From: Paenarthrobacter nitroguajacolicus
Lineage (GTDB): Bacteria; Actinomycetota; Actinomycetes; Actinomycetales; Micrococcaceae
Assembly: GCF_007786235.1 (NCBI RefSeq)
Contig: NZ_VNFK01000008.1
Location: forward strand, 1 to 64,000
Direction of reading: 5' to 3'
Length of the DNA: 64,000 bases
Each line of letters begins with the position of its first letter. Within the stretch, counting starts at the first letter, position 1. Positions 53,798-63,340 of the stretch are shown here, in pieces. The position numbers and the translations under genes were made by a program. Under the pieces are notes generated by a model. That model was not told the DNA's origin and made no database searches. It saw only the letters and a list, made by a program, of their open reading frames with translations.

Positions 53798-56700
53798 TCA
53801 CCGGTTCGTTGAGAAGGCTCCGTAGCCCAGTACAGCCAACTCCTGCGGAATGACGATAGAAGCATCACTTTGACGGCGAACCCGGCTGGCAGCCGCCCGT
53901 GACTTACGCTTGAACGTTCTGGGGGAGCGCGCCAAGAGTAACAAGGCAGCAGCCAGCTCCGCAGGACTTTCCGGCCCGACAAGCTCGGCACACCCTCCAT
54001 CGGCAAACTCTGGGATAGCAGCTATCGACGTCGTGACGGGTACCAGACCGGAGGCCATCGCCTCGTCTCTGGATACGCCTTGGGTGTCCATACGTGAGGG
54101 GCAAAGGAAAACGCCATACTCGCGGTGCATCTCAGCAATCTCGTCCTGAGTAAGAAAACGCTTGTCGAGGACTACGTTTTCGAATCCCTCAAGCGGCCTG
54201 GTCAACTCATCGAATAGTGGACCGTCTCCCACAAGTCTGAACTCCATCTCCTGGAACAGCGGATCATCTGCAAGGAGGAGTATCGCGTCGACAGCAAGAT
54301 CATTCGCATAGACAGACGATGCGTAAGGCCTTATGGACAGGACCTTGAGTCGCTGTTCCACGGGCTTCTTAGCATAACTAAACCGGCTGGTGTTGATCGG
54401 ATTATGGATGATAACGGCGTGCTTGGAAGAGTCTATTTTCAGATCCTCCAAGGCCGTCCTGTGCAGCCAATCCGAAACGAAGACAACCTTAACATTGTCT
54501 GGAGCATCCATGAATATGCTTCTCCAGAGAGACATTCGGGACTCGCTGGCTGACTTTGCCGCCTCAACGGCAGCAGTATTCTCATAAAGAAAGGCCCGTC
54601 GGGACCAACTCTGAATGTCCGCCCCATGTGCCCAGATTGCTACGTTCGGCCGATGCTCTAGCTGACGAACTGCAGCCCACATTGATTCGGTCACGAAATG
54701 AATCGAAATTGACTGATGGTTGCCCTGAGCTAAGAACGTCTCGAGCGTCTCGGAATTTCCCGTGATTACAGAGACTCCCTCGAACTCCCTGAACCTCAGA
54801 GAGCTGCCCTCGTCCAGGACGAACACCTCCGTCGGCACGCCCGCTTGAACGTACCTACGCACCCTCGTATGAACAAACCCATTCTTGTAGAGATCCTCAC
54901 TCGAAGGATAGCGGTTGGTTATTACCACATTTTTCGCACGAGAGGCAACGAACTCCGGCCTCAAGTTCTTGTGCTGCCAATGAATCCGGCGGATCGCGCT
55001 ACTTCCCGACGCAAAGACCCTAAGGCCCAATTTTACACTTGCAGCATCGTTCGGAATTTCCAAAGTGTGATTCTGGTTGGCCGCCCGCACCATTCCCGAT
55101 ATCTTCGAATTACCTGAATTATAGAAGATAATTGCGACTTGAAGATTCAATCCTGGATCACATTCAAAATGAAAATCAAGTTTGTCGCCGGTGGCTAGCG
55201 AGTCAAGTTCCAACAACTCAGCAGCATAAATATAATCGTGTTTACCGTCCTCAAGAGTTGACTCAAAATTCCAAGCATCATCTGAAACCCATGATTCGAA
55301 GCCAGGCCGGGAAGTAGTGACGAACAGTTGTTGCATATCTTTTCCTGTTAAAGAATGCTCACTGCCAGCACCAACATCAGACGCCGATATACTGTTTGCT
55401 ATTACATTCAAATCAAAGAGGCTGACACCAATATCGGACCAATTGCCGTTAACCGCTTCGACGTGCTCCGGCTTCAGCTTGGCACCGGAGCGGCAGTAGT
55501 CAAACATCTCAATCTGCAGCATGGATGGGCAGCCGTATGCTGAACTACCGTAATCTATGAGGCAATCTAAGAGTGGAACCTCGATGGCATTAGGATCCAG
55601 TACTAAGCTAGAACGCATTGGCAAGATTTTGACAGCAGTGTATGCGAGATTTGATCCCACAGTCGTTACGCCATTCCGACCAAGTTTGAAATGGGTCGCC
55701 TTGCCTACTACCGAAGCCGATGAATAGCGGCCCGCCAGAGCCAGGTCAAGCAGGTAGTTAGGACCATAGTAGTCCGAAGCATGCATTAGGCCGATGTACG
55801 ACCCCATAGACACAGCATCGCTCATGGATAGGCCCTGCAGCTCGGATAGGGGCTTGACCTCTGGGAAGCGTTCGGCCAATTCCAAATTGCTGGTGAATAA
55901 TCGTAAGTGAGCTTCGATACCTACTTGGCGTCCCACCGATTCTTTGAGCGCGTGAACATCTGCCTCGCGAGAGACAAGACCAAAAACTTCGACAGAGGAA
56001 AGCAATGATGATGACTCATGGGTTCCCGTTACATTCAGAATGTATGCCAAGCGATGAGCGTATGTGTGCTCACTCATAACCTTCCGGAGACCGGCAAGCC
56101 GTCTTTTCCTGCCTTCGTAGGCATCACTTGCAATAATCAGTTGGTCAACAACGGCATTACCACTATCTGAGATAACCGGTATGCCACCAAACATCAGTTC
56201 CAAGCCGCGGGAATAGTTGCTGATTACAGTCGTATTCGACGCAAGAAGCTCATAAACTCTACGAGCGAACATGGACTGAGACTCTTTCACTGAGTTCAAG
56301 TTCACCGAAAAGTCGTAACCTTTGTAGGCGAGATCGATCTCGGAGCTCGACAGAGTACCTACTATGTAGTCCTGATAGTCCTCAGGAAAAGCGTACTGTT
56401 CATCAGTCTTCCCAAAGTTTCTATCAAATATTTCGATAGTTTTATACTGTGGAATCTTAGCCATAAAAGATTCAAGGTCTTTGGTTCGATCAGGGTAGCG
56501 GCGGTAATATGCGCCAGCGAAGCACAGTCCCGAGTTCCTCTGATATAGCTCCAACGGGTTGTGCAAGTACGGCTGGCAGGCAAAGGGCAAGAAATGAACC
56601 CGATCATGCCCTAAGTCACTCTTGTATTTTTGCACACAGTCAATATCCGTAGTGAAAACGTGGTCAACCAACTTTGCGGTGTTCAAGAATGTCGAATAAT

Positions 56701-59230
56701 GTACCGGATCCTCTTTATTCCACAGGACTACTGTAACTCCGCGGCTATTGGCCCATTCGATGATCTCACGCACGGGCGCGGCGGTTTGCGCTACCTTGTT
56801 TCCCCATTCGTTCTCCTTGCCGCGCCAAGCGGATTCCAAGAAGACCAATGATGGCGCAAAATTTTCAAGCTCCTGAAGGTAGTTACCCAATGAAAGCTCC
56901 AGGAGGTCACACTCTGGAGCAAAAGAATGTACAGTGAATTCATCCATGATCGCAGCCACACGCGTTTTACCTGCGCTGGTTGGGGTCTCCAGCCGCAAAG
57001 ACTCTGTTTCACGGCTGTCTGGAAGTAGCCGCGACCTGCGGATCTCCGCTGCTCTGTTTGTGGGCCCCTTGGGAGCTGCGGGTACCGAGCTGATATTCGG
57101 CTCCAAAGACGTGGAGGCGGAAGCCATCATGCTCTCGCTCGTTGTCTTTCGGCGTTGGTTCTCCACCATCAATTGCCCCAGTGCAACGGGCAGATTAACG
57201 AAACCCGAAGGTGACTTCAGGGAGTTGCGCAGTAATTGACCGAGTCGGAAGGTAACACTCGCTCTGAGGAGCTTTGTCTTAGCCTCTGCTAACGCCAACT
57301 TTTCCTTAGTTTCCGCCAGCTCATTTTTCAGGCTTGCCATCTCTATCAACGCAACCTGAGCCTTGGATTCCTGAAGGGAGGCCCTTTCCTGTTCAGCAGA
57401 CAGCTCAGTGGCAGACCGTTCGAGAGCAGCGCGAACATCTGTGAGCTGGCTACCAGAAAGCTTGGCGGCATCCTCGAACGATTGGCCGCGCTTCCTGGAG
57501 TCTTTCAAGCTAGTTTCAAGACGGGCGACGAGCCCTTTTTCAACCGTCAGCTTACGCTCAAGTTCAGCGATAGTTTCGTGGGCAGATGTCAGTTCGCTTC
57601 CTGCTGCCAAAAGACGCTCGTCGAGGATTGCTAAGCGTTCCAACGCCATAGACAGCTGGGTTTCCGCGCTGTCGGCGTCTGCCCGGGCTGAGGCGGATTT
57701 CGTCACAAGCATCTTGGCATGGCTTCGCAGCTGGCGCACACGGTTCTCAGACTGCTTGAGATCCATCTCAAGCGCTTGACGTTCATCCGACCACTTTTTC
57801 GTCTGCTCCGATAAACGCGATTCCAGCTCAAGGTTGAGTGCACTGATCTGCCTCATGAGCTTATCGACACTCTTTACACGGCTTCGTTCAAACGACAAGC
57901 GCGCTCGTACGTCACTTAACACAGCGGAACGCGCGTTGGCGGCTGCTACCAGTTTCTCTTTGGCTCGCACACTTGCCGCCAAGGAAGTCTCCAGCTCACG
58001 AAGTTCATCTTGGCTGCGTGCCATGCTGGCCTCGAGCTCAAGGAGCTGTACATCCTTCGTCGCCACCTGTTGCTCTAAAACTCGAAGTTTTTCTTGTGCA
58101 AGAACCCCAGCAGTGAGCCTGTCCTCCTGCCCCCGAGCCAAGATGAGCTTTTGCTCAAGTTGCAGTCGTAACTCCACGATCTGTGCCGCCCGCCCGGCCA
58201 AGTCTTCTTTCAAAATGGACACTTGGCGGGCAGCATCAGAACGTGTCCTGAGGCTTTCTTCTAGCGTCAGGATTTGCTCATTCTTCTGGTCAAGATTAAG
58301 ACGAACGTTGGCTAACTCGGTCTCATTCTGGGCTAGCCGCTGCTGCAGTTTGGCCGATTGTTCCTGTTCGTGGACACCCGAAGCAATGCTGGCACGGAGT
58401 TGTTCTTTTTGCTGACCCAACAGCGTGGTAACTTCTCGGTACTTCAGATTTGCCTGGTTTAGGGAATTTCTGAGGTCAGCGATGAGCTTTCGGTCGTAAT
58501 ATGTCGCAGAAACCTGCTGTTTGACGATTTGCTCGAAGCGGTCCTGGTTATCCGCTGAAGCATTGTGCCCAAATCTATGCGTCGGAGTAGCGTTGAATGT
58601 TGAAAGATAGTGGTAGTTCAGTTGCGCTAAGAATTCGTGAATCTTTTCGAACTCCGACCGAGTTTGACACTCAACAAACAATTCCGGCAAATCACGGGCA
58701 ATCAGTTTTTTGGCGCCGCTGAGGACATCAAATTCCATTCCCTCAACATCAATCTTGATCGCTCGGACAGGATCGTCGAAAACTAGATCATCTAATCTAA
58801 TAATCTTGGTCGCCTGCTCATCCTCATCAACAAGTTCAAGGCGCTGTGCACCTCGATTGTTTTCTGCGGTTTGAACGAGCCTCCCAAAACCGTCTGAATC
58901 CCCCACACCAACCTGATGAACTGTTATCCGTCCTTCAGCACAATTGGCCGCAACACTCGTCGAGATTGCTGCGCAGAGCTCCGCATCTGGTTCAAAGGCG
59001 TGCACTTGCGCACCTGCCACACAAGCCAAATACAAAGTGTGATTGCCACAGTTTGCCCCGATATCCAAAACCAAGTCACCAGGTTCTATGCAGTCAGTCA
59101 TGTCGATCAACATGGCCTCTTCATAGGGACGCTGCGTTGAAGCTATCGTCTTTTGAATATAGTCCTGCTCAGCGTCGGGAAGGCTCAGCCAGTACTTCGT
59201 TCCATCTGCAATAATCTCGATTGATTTCAT
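53798..59230 (-). CDS. Giant fusion: FkbM methyltransferase, coiled coil, CgeB-like GT, GT2-like, beta-sandwich, GT4
   Basis: 1,810 residues in one frame. (1) About 50-205: FkbM-type SAM methyltransferase, with VLDIGANCGNHTL (54-66) and KIDVEGMEF (159-167). (2) About 230-660: an almost unbroken coiled coil rich in Glu, Leu, Ala and Arg. (3) About 755-1068: CgeB-like GT-B domain, FLESAWRGKENEWGNKVA and VLWNKEDP. (4) About 1078-1230: GT2-like fold aligning with the C-terminal half of gene 60540, but HASDYYGPNYL replaces its DDDDYYGPNYL, so the metal-binding DxD is lost. (5) About 1265-1420: beta-sandwich. (6) About 1433-1795: GT4, with PSRMDTQGVSRDEAMASG. It probably builds or modifies and end-methylates a surface polymer at the membrane. 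The ATG overlaps wecC by ATGA. Confidence 0.78.
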   Translation of the reverse strand: MKSIEIIADGTKYWLSLPDAEQDYIQKTIASTQRPYEEAMLIDMTDCIEPGDLVLDIGANCGNHTLYLACVAGAQVHAFEPDAELCAAISTSVAANCAEGRITVHQVGVGDSDGFGRLVQTAENNRGAQRLELVDEDEQATKIIRLDDLVFDDPVRAIKIDVEGMEFDVLSGAKKLIARDLPELFVECQTRSEFEKIHEFLAQLNYHYLSTFNATPTHRFGHNASADNQDRFEQIVKQQVSATYYDRKLIADLRNSLNQANLKYREVTTLLGQQKEQLRASIASGVHEQEQSAKLQQRLAQNETELANVRLNLDQKNEQILTLEESLRTRSDAARQVSILKEDLAGRAAQIVELRLQLEQKLILARGQEDRLTAGVLAQEKLRVLEQQVATKDVQLLELEASMARSQDELRELETSLAASVRAKEKLVAAANARSAVLSDVRARLSFERSRVKSVDKLMRQISALNLELESRLSEQTKKWSDERQALEMDLKQSENRVRQLRSHAKMLVTKSASARADADSAETQLSMALERLAILDERLLAAGSELTSAHETIAELERKLTVEKGLVARLETSLKDSRKRGQSFEDAAKLSGSQLTDVRAALERSATELSAEQERASLQESKAQVALIEMASLKNELAETKEKLALAEAKTKLLRASVTFRLGQLLRNSLKSPSGFVNLPVALGQLMVENQRRKTTSESMMASASTSLEPNISSVPAAPKGPTNRAAEIRRSRLLPDSRETESLRLETPTSAGKTRVAAIMDEFTVHSFAPECDLLELSLGNYLQELENFAPSLVFLESAWRGKENEWGNKVAQTAAPVREIIEWANSRGVTVVLWNKEDPVHYSTFLNTAKLVDHVFTTDIDCVQKYKSDLGHDRVHFLPFACQPYLHNPLELYQRNSGLCFAGAYYRRYPDRTKDLESFMAKIPQYKTIEIFDRNFGKTDEQYAFPEDYQDYIVGTLSSSEIDLAYKGYDFSVNLNSVKESQSMFARRVYELLASNTTVISNYSRGLELMFGGIPVISDSGNAVVDQLIIASDAYEGRKRRLAGLRKVMSEHTYAHRLAYILNVTGTHESSSLLSSVEVFGLVSREADVHALKESVGRQVGIEAHLRLFTSNLELAERFPEVKPLSELQGLSMSDAVSMGSYIGLMHASDYYGPNYLLDLALAGRYSSASVVGKATHFKLGRNGVTTVGSNLAYTAVKILPMRSSLVLDPNAIEVPLLDCLIDYGSSAYGCPSMLQIEMFDYCRSGAKLKPEHVEAVNGNWSDIGVSLFDLNVIANSISASDVGAGSEHSLTGKDMQQLFVTTSRPGFESWVSDDAWNFESTLEDGKHDYIYAAELLELDSLATGDKLDFHFECDPGLNLQVAIIFYNSGNSKISGMVRAANQNHTLEIPNDAASVKLGLRVFASGSSAIRRIHWQHKNLRPEFVASRAKNVVITNRYPSSEDLYKNGFVHTRVRRYVQAGVPTEVFVLDEGSSLRFREFEGVSVITGNSETLETFLAQGNHQSISIHFVTESMWAAVRQLEHRPNVAIWAHGADIQSWSRRAFLYENTAAVEAAKSASESRMSLWRSIFMDAPDNVKVVFVSDWLHRTALEDLKIDSSKHAVIIHNPINTSRFSYAKKPVEQRLKVLSIRPYASSVYANDLAVDAILLLADDPLFQEMEFRLVGDGPLFDELTRPLEGFENVVLDKRFLTQDEIAEMHREYGVFLCPSRMDTQGVSRDEAMASGLVPVTTSIAAIPEFADGGCAELVGPESPAELAAALLLLARSPRTFKRKSRAAASRVRRQSDASIVIPQELAVLGYGAFSTNR

Positions 59231-60513
59231 CCCTCGCGGCTACCCAAGACCTCTCGGGCACGTACGTCGAACGATCCCCGCGTATCGATCAGCACCTTGC
59301 CGTCCAACAGCTCAGGTCCAACCTCTTTTACCGCGTCGTGGTCGACAAGAACCAGCACCACATGGGAGCGCTGAATCGACTCTTCAACTGACACGAACTC
59401 GACGTTACGGCGGTTAGCGAGCTGACGCGGCAATGTTTCGATGTGCGGTTCCGCAACGTTGAGTCGACGTTCGGGCAATGCGTCCGCGAGACGTGAGGCA
59501 ATTTCGATAGCAGGAGATTCACGGAGGTCGTCTATGTTCGCCTTGAATGCCAGACCCAAGACAGACAGCTCTGCCGATTCCGGCAACCCGGCAAAGGCAG
59601 ACATTGCCTGCTCAATTACCCACTCCGGCTTCGAGTCATTGACCTCTCGAGCCGTGCGGATCAAGCGCGATTCCTCGGGCGCTGCAGCCACAATGAACCA
59701 CGGGTCAACAGCAATGCAGTGCCCGCCCACGCCAGGACCTGGTTGGAGGATATTCACTCGGGGGTGGTGGTTTGCCAAACGAATGAGCTCCCATACATCT
59801 ATGCCGAGCTTCTCGCTAATCACTGATAGTTCATTAGCAAACGCGATGTTGACATCACGGTATGAGTTCTCAACGAGCTTTGCCATTTCGGCAGTAACGG
59901 CATCAGTAGTGAGAATCTCGCCTTGGCAGAATACTGAGTAGAGGTTCTTGGCAGACTCAGCGGCCTCGGGTGTCATGCCGCCAACGATCCTGTCGTTGGT
60001 GACCAGTTCGATCATGACACGACCCGGAAGAACGCGCTCAGGGCAGTGTGCAACCAGAATGGCCGGCCGCGAATCTGAGCCGTCCAGGCTCAGGTCGGGG
60101 CGCAGGTTGAGAATGTAGTTGGCCATGTGTTCAGTGGCCCCTGGAGGAGAAGTTGATTCAAGAATCAGCAGTTCGCCGCCCTGCAGCTGCGGCGCAATAC
60201 CCCTGGCGGCAGACTCTATGTAGCTAAGATCCGCTGAGCGGTCTTCTTGGAACGGCGTCGGAACCGCGACGATATACGCCTCAGCCTGCGGGGTCGATGT
60301 CGTTGCCTTAAGGTGGCCTTGGCTCACCGCTCCAGACACGTGAACACCAAGGTCCGGCTCCACAAAAGGTACCTGCCCAGCGTTCACCGCGTCCACAGTA
60401 CGTTGGCTGACGTCCACGCCAATGACCTCTATGCCATTCGTGGCAAGGATGGCAGCAGTTGGAAGGCCGATGTAACCAAGACCGATTACGGCTACGCGAT
60501 TAATAGTATTCAA
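59227..60513 (-). CDS. wecC: UDP-N-acetyl-D-mannosamine dehydrogenase
   Basis: Oxidises UDP-ManNAc twice to UDP-ManNAcA with NAD. 428 residues, nucleotide-sugar dehydrogenase family: VAVIGLGYIGLPTAA (Rossmann), LVENSYRDVNIAFANELS, GPGVGGHCIAVDPWF with the catalytic Cys, and LGLAFKANIDDLRESPA. UDP-glucose dehydrogenase is a less likely alternative, as wecB is also in this locus. It overlaps the giant gene by four bases and begins 27 bases after the CgeB-GT2 gene. Confidence 0.88.
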   Translation of the reverse strand: MNTINRVAVIGLGYIGLPTAAILATNGIEVIGVDVSQRTVDAVNAGQVPFVEPDLGVHVSGAVSQGHLKATTSTPQAEAYIVAVPTPFQEDRSADLSYIESAARGIAPQLQGGELLILESTSPPGATEHMANYILNLRPDLSLDGSDSRPAILVAHCPERVLPGRVMIELVTNDRIVGGMTPEAAESAKNLYSVFCQGEILTTDAVTAEMAKLVENSYRDVNIAFANELSVISEKLGIDVWELIRLANHHPRVNILQPGPGVGGHCIAVDPWFIVAAAPEESRLIRTAREVNDSKPEWVIEQAMSAFAGLPESAELSVLGLAFKANIDDLRESPAIEIASRLADALPERRLNVAEPHIETLPRQLANRRNVEFVSVEESIQRSHVVLVLVDHDAVKEVGPELLDGKVLIDTRGSFDVRAREVLGSREG

Positions 60514-60539
60514 TGTATTCCCCGTTTATTTTGGTTTAT

Positions 60540-62453
60540 CTAGACAGTGATGTGCTCGGAAGGATTGCCCCAGAACTGAATGTCCCCGGACGCTAGTAAT
60601 TGATCATCGGTGGCAGTCCACGTATGTCCGGAAGCCGACCGCTGAACGTAGTAGTTGTATCGGTCGGAGGCATAGATCTTGCCTCCGGCATCGCTGACCG
60701 CGCGCATGAAGGCTGTGTCCTCTCCTCGCCCAAGCTCCTCGAAGGGGTAGCGTTCGAAGATTGACTTCTTGGCCATGATCGTTGCACCAATAACCATGTG
60801 GCTGAAGCGATGCTCCATATGATTGAACCTCAGCAGTGTGGCATTCCGGCTCTCGATATACATGAAGTGCGCTAGCTTGCCGACGACGTCGGCTCCCGAG
60901 AACATCAAGGCATTAACCTGATCTCGAAGGTAGTTCGGACCGTAATAGTCGTCGTCGTCCATCTTCGTGAGAATTGCACCGCTCGATGCCGCAACACACA
61001 GATTCAGGCAAGTACCAAGACTGACTGTCCTGGGCTCATGAAGGAGCGTCACTTTGCGTACGCCATACTTCCTACGCAGACGCCAAATTTTCCACCAGCT
61101 GGGCTTGAAACCATGCGTCAGCAGAACCAACTCGACGTCGATCCCTCGCTGGGAGCCAACGGTCTTGAAAACATGTTCGAGTTGATGAGGGCGAATAGTG
61201 GATACCAGTGCACTCACTGATTCGGGTTGCACTGGGCGAGCCCTATGAGGCAGCGCCAGCCCTACGACTTTTTCTGCTCTGTGCGCGTAAGTGTGCTCGG
61301 CCCAAATTCGACGTTGGGCGAGGTGAACGGAACGATCGTTTAGTTCGGGACTCCTCATCAACGCTCGCATGATGAACGCTGCGTCTTCCTTGTTTTCCAC
61401 GCTGTGAATCTCGCCGTCGGGGAAGAACCTCGGCAACGCAGGGCTGGGCGTGGTGACCACGGGTGTTCCGGAAGCGGTGATTTCGAAGATTCGGCGAGCA
61501 CACATACTCGGAGAATCGACTACTGAGTTGACGTTCAAAAAGACTTTGTAGGCCTTGTACGCGGTCAGCATTTGATCATATGTCAGCGAGCCAACAACAT
61601 GGGAAGCGTATGGTTCCGGAAATTGGTAGTCCGGATTCCCACCGAGCTGCCGCGAGAAAATCTCCAAGCCGTGTTTGACCCTGTCCGATCCTGCTATGGC
61701 ACCATCGAGCAAAAGCTGCATCTGTTCACGGCGTTCAGGATATTTGTGGGCGAAGTACATGCCTGCGAATGCCACGTCACGGGAGTGACGGCCTTCTCGG
61801 GGGCGGACAGGATTGTGGATGGCCGGTTGAGCCGCGAACGGCAACACATCGACTCGGTTGTGTCCCAGTGCCTGCCTGTATTCGGGCAGCTTGTTTTCGT
61901 CTGAAGTGAAAACGACGTCAAACTCGCGGGCTGCCGGCAAGAAGTCGTGGAAGTGTGGGGGGTCTTCTTTGTTCCAAAAGACCGTCGGAACACCGTTGTC
62001 ACGGCACCATTCCATAAGGTTCAGGAAATCCTGTTTCGGGCCACTGGTCCCCGTCAGCTGGTATCTCCAGGACCCACTATTGCCTTCCCACGCGGACTCA
62101 ACAAACAGGAAGTCAATGCGCTGCTCCTGAAGCTGCTGCATCCAGCGGTCCTTCGTCAGAAAGACAAGATTCCATTCGAAGGCATAGGCCTTGGCTGAGA
62201 AATCATCCAGGATTACGGCCACGGTTAGATCATCCCGGCGGGACGGCACCCGCGGGTAGTCGAAGGCCGGGAAAGTGAGTTGCCGTTTCTCGTTACTAGT
62301 CTTAGAAGTTGCTGGTCGCGCCTGCACGTTCTTGTTGGATGTCTTATTTACCGCAAGCGCCCGTTGGCGTATATGGAACGCCTGGAGTTGCCGGACTCCC
62401 CCGGCCCGAAAGTGCCAAGCGGCCTTTCGTAAATTTTCCACGGTATAAATCAT
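60540..62453 (-). CDS. CgeB-like/GT2 fusion glycosyltransferase
   Basis: 637 residues. After a short basic, Lys/Arg-rich lead, residues about 75-395 are a CgeB-like GT-B domain (VESAWEGNSGSWRYQLTG, VFWNKEDPPHF, NSVVDSPSMCARRIFE) and about 412-600 a GT2 GT-A domain with the intact donor-metal motif DDDDYY (499-504) and ELGRGEDTAF, where the catalytic Asp sits. The same pair of domains is repeated, in degenerate form for GT2, inside the 1,810-residue protein. It overlaps the ABC ATPase gene by four bases. It likely adds two sugars to a lipid- or protein-linked chain. Confidence 0.8.
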   Translation of the reverse strand: MIYTVENLRKAAWHFRAGGVRQLQAFHIRQRALAVNKTSNKNVQARPATSKTSNEKRQLTFPAFDYPRVPSRRDDLTVAVILDDFSAKAYAFEWNLVFLTKDRWMQQLQEQRIDFLFVESAWEGNSGSWRYQLTGTSGPKQDFLNLMEWCRDNGVPTVFWNKEDPPHFHDFLPAAREFDVVFTSDENKLPEYRQALGHNRVDVLPFAAQPAIHNPVRPREGRHSRDVAFAGMYFAHKYPERREQMQLLLDGAIAGSDRVKHGLEIFSRQLGGNPDYQFPEPYASHVVGSLTYDQMLTAYKAYKVFLNVNSVVDSPSMCARRIFEITASGTPVVTTPSPALPRFFPDGEIHSVENKEDAAFIMRALMRSPELNDRSVHLAQRRIWAEHTYAHRAEKVVGLALPHRARPVQPESVSALVSTIRPHQLEHVFKTVGSQRGIDVELVLLTHGFKPSWWKIWRLRRKYGVRKVTLLHEPRTVSLGTCLNLCVAASSGAILTKMDDDDYYGPNYLRDQVNALMFSGADVVGKLAHFMYIESRNATLLRFNHMEHRFSHMVIGATIMAKKSIFERYPFEELGRGEDTAFMRAVSDAGGKIYASDRYNYYVQRSASGHTWTATDDQLLASGDIQFWGNPSEHITV

Positions 62454-63340
62454 GCCCGACTCCTACGCATCTTACTTCTGCCCAAAATTTCTGTCATTTG
62501 CAGGTTTGCCCGAGCTTCATCACGAATTCTGGCGGCAGATATGCCGTTTCCTTTCGCAAGATTTCCAGTGAAATCCTGGTAGGCCTTGACGGTCTCAGCA
62601 GGGTCTCCGTCCATGATCATGTGGCCCATGTCCAGCCACACGACGCGGCTACACATGCTGGTGATGGTGTCCAGTGAGTGGCTTACGATGAAAACGCAGC
62701 CCGCCTGTTCACGTAGTTGATCCATACGGCGTTTACTTCTCTCACCGAATTGGGCATCACCCGTGTTCAATGCTTCGTCTACAAGGAGAATCTCTGGATC
62801 GATACTTGCAGCAATGGCGAATCGAAGCCTTGATGCCATGCCTGAGGAGTAAGACTTCATAGGCAGGTAGATAGACTCCCTTAGCCCGGAAAGCTCTACG
62901 ATGCTAGTAAATTTAGCGGCTACTTCCCGGCGGCTCATGCCCATAGCGAGACATCCCAGGACTACGTTCTGGTGACCCGAAAGGTCGCCGACAAGCGCAG
63001 CGTTGACTCCCAACATTATCGGAGTACTGGAAGCGAAGACCGCACCCGAGGAGGGCCTGACCTGTCCGCAAATGAGTTTCATCAGCGTGCTCTTACCAGA
63101 ACCATTTCGGCCGATAATGCCAACCGACTCGCCCCGCTCTACGACCAGGGACAACTCGTGCAAGGCCCGCACGGTTACCGTGTTGGGGCGCCGTATCAGG
63201 CGTCCCAAGAAGCTCGTTTCCCGGCGTTCCTTCGCAACCGCGTCAGCATCGGTTGTGACCACGCGATACTCCATGGCGGCACGATCCACTACTACGCAGG
63301 GGTGACCCTCAACGTCCAAGACCTGTTCAGCCACGACCAT
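62450..63340 (-). CDS. Polysaccharide ABC exporter ATP-binding protein (Wzt/TagH-like)
   Basis: Powers export of a finished glycan across the membrane. 296 residues: Walker A GRNGSGKST, signature YSSGMASRLRF, Walker B ILLVDEALNTGD, and the H-loop in VSHSLDTI. These are typical of the Wzt/TagH/KpsT subgroup. No C-terminal carbohydrate-binding domain follows, so end-cap recognition as in Wzt of O8/O9a is not expected. The start at 63340 follows GGGGGAAG; it overlaps the permease gene by 14 bases. Confidence 0.93.
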   Translation of the reverse strand: MVVAEQVLDVEGHPCVVVDRAAMEYRVVTTDADAVAKERRETSFLGRLIRRPNTVTVRALHELSLVVERGESVGIIGRNGSGKSTLMKLICGQVRPSSGAVFASSTPIMLGVNAALVGDLSGHQNVVLGCLAMGMSRREVAAKFTSIVELSGLRESIYLPMKSYSSGMASRLRFAIAASIDPEILLVDEALNTGDAQFGERSKRRMDQLREQAGCVFIVSHSLDTITSMCSRVVWLDMGHMIMDGDPAETVKAYQDFTGNLAKGNGISAARIRDEARANLQMTEILGRSKMRRSRA

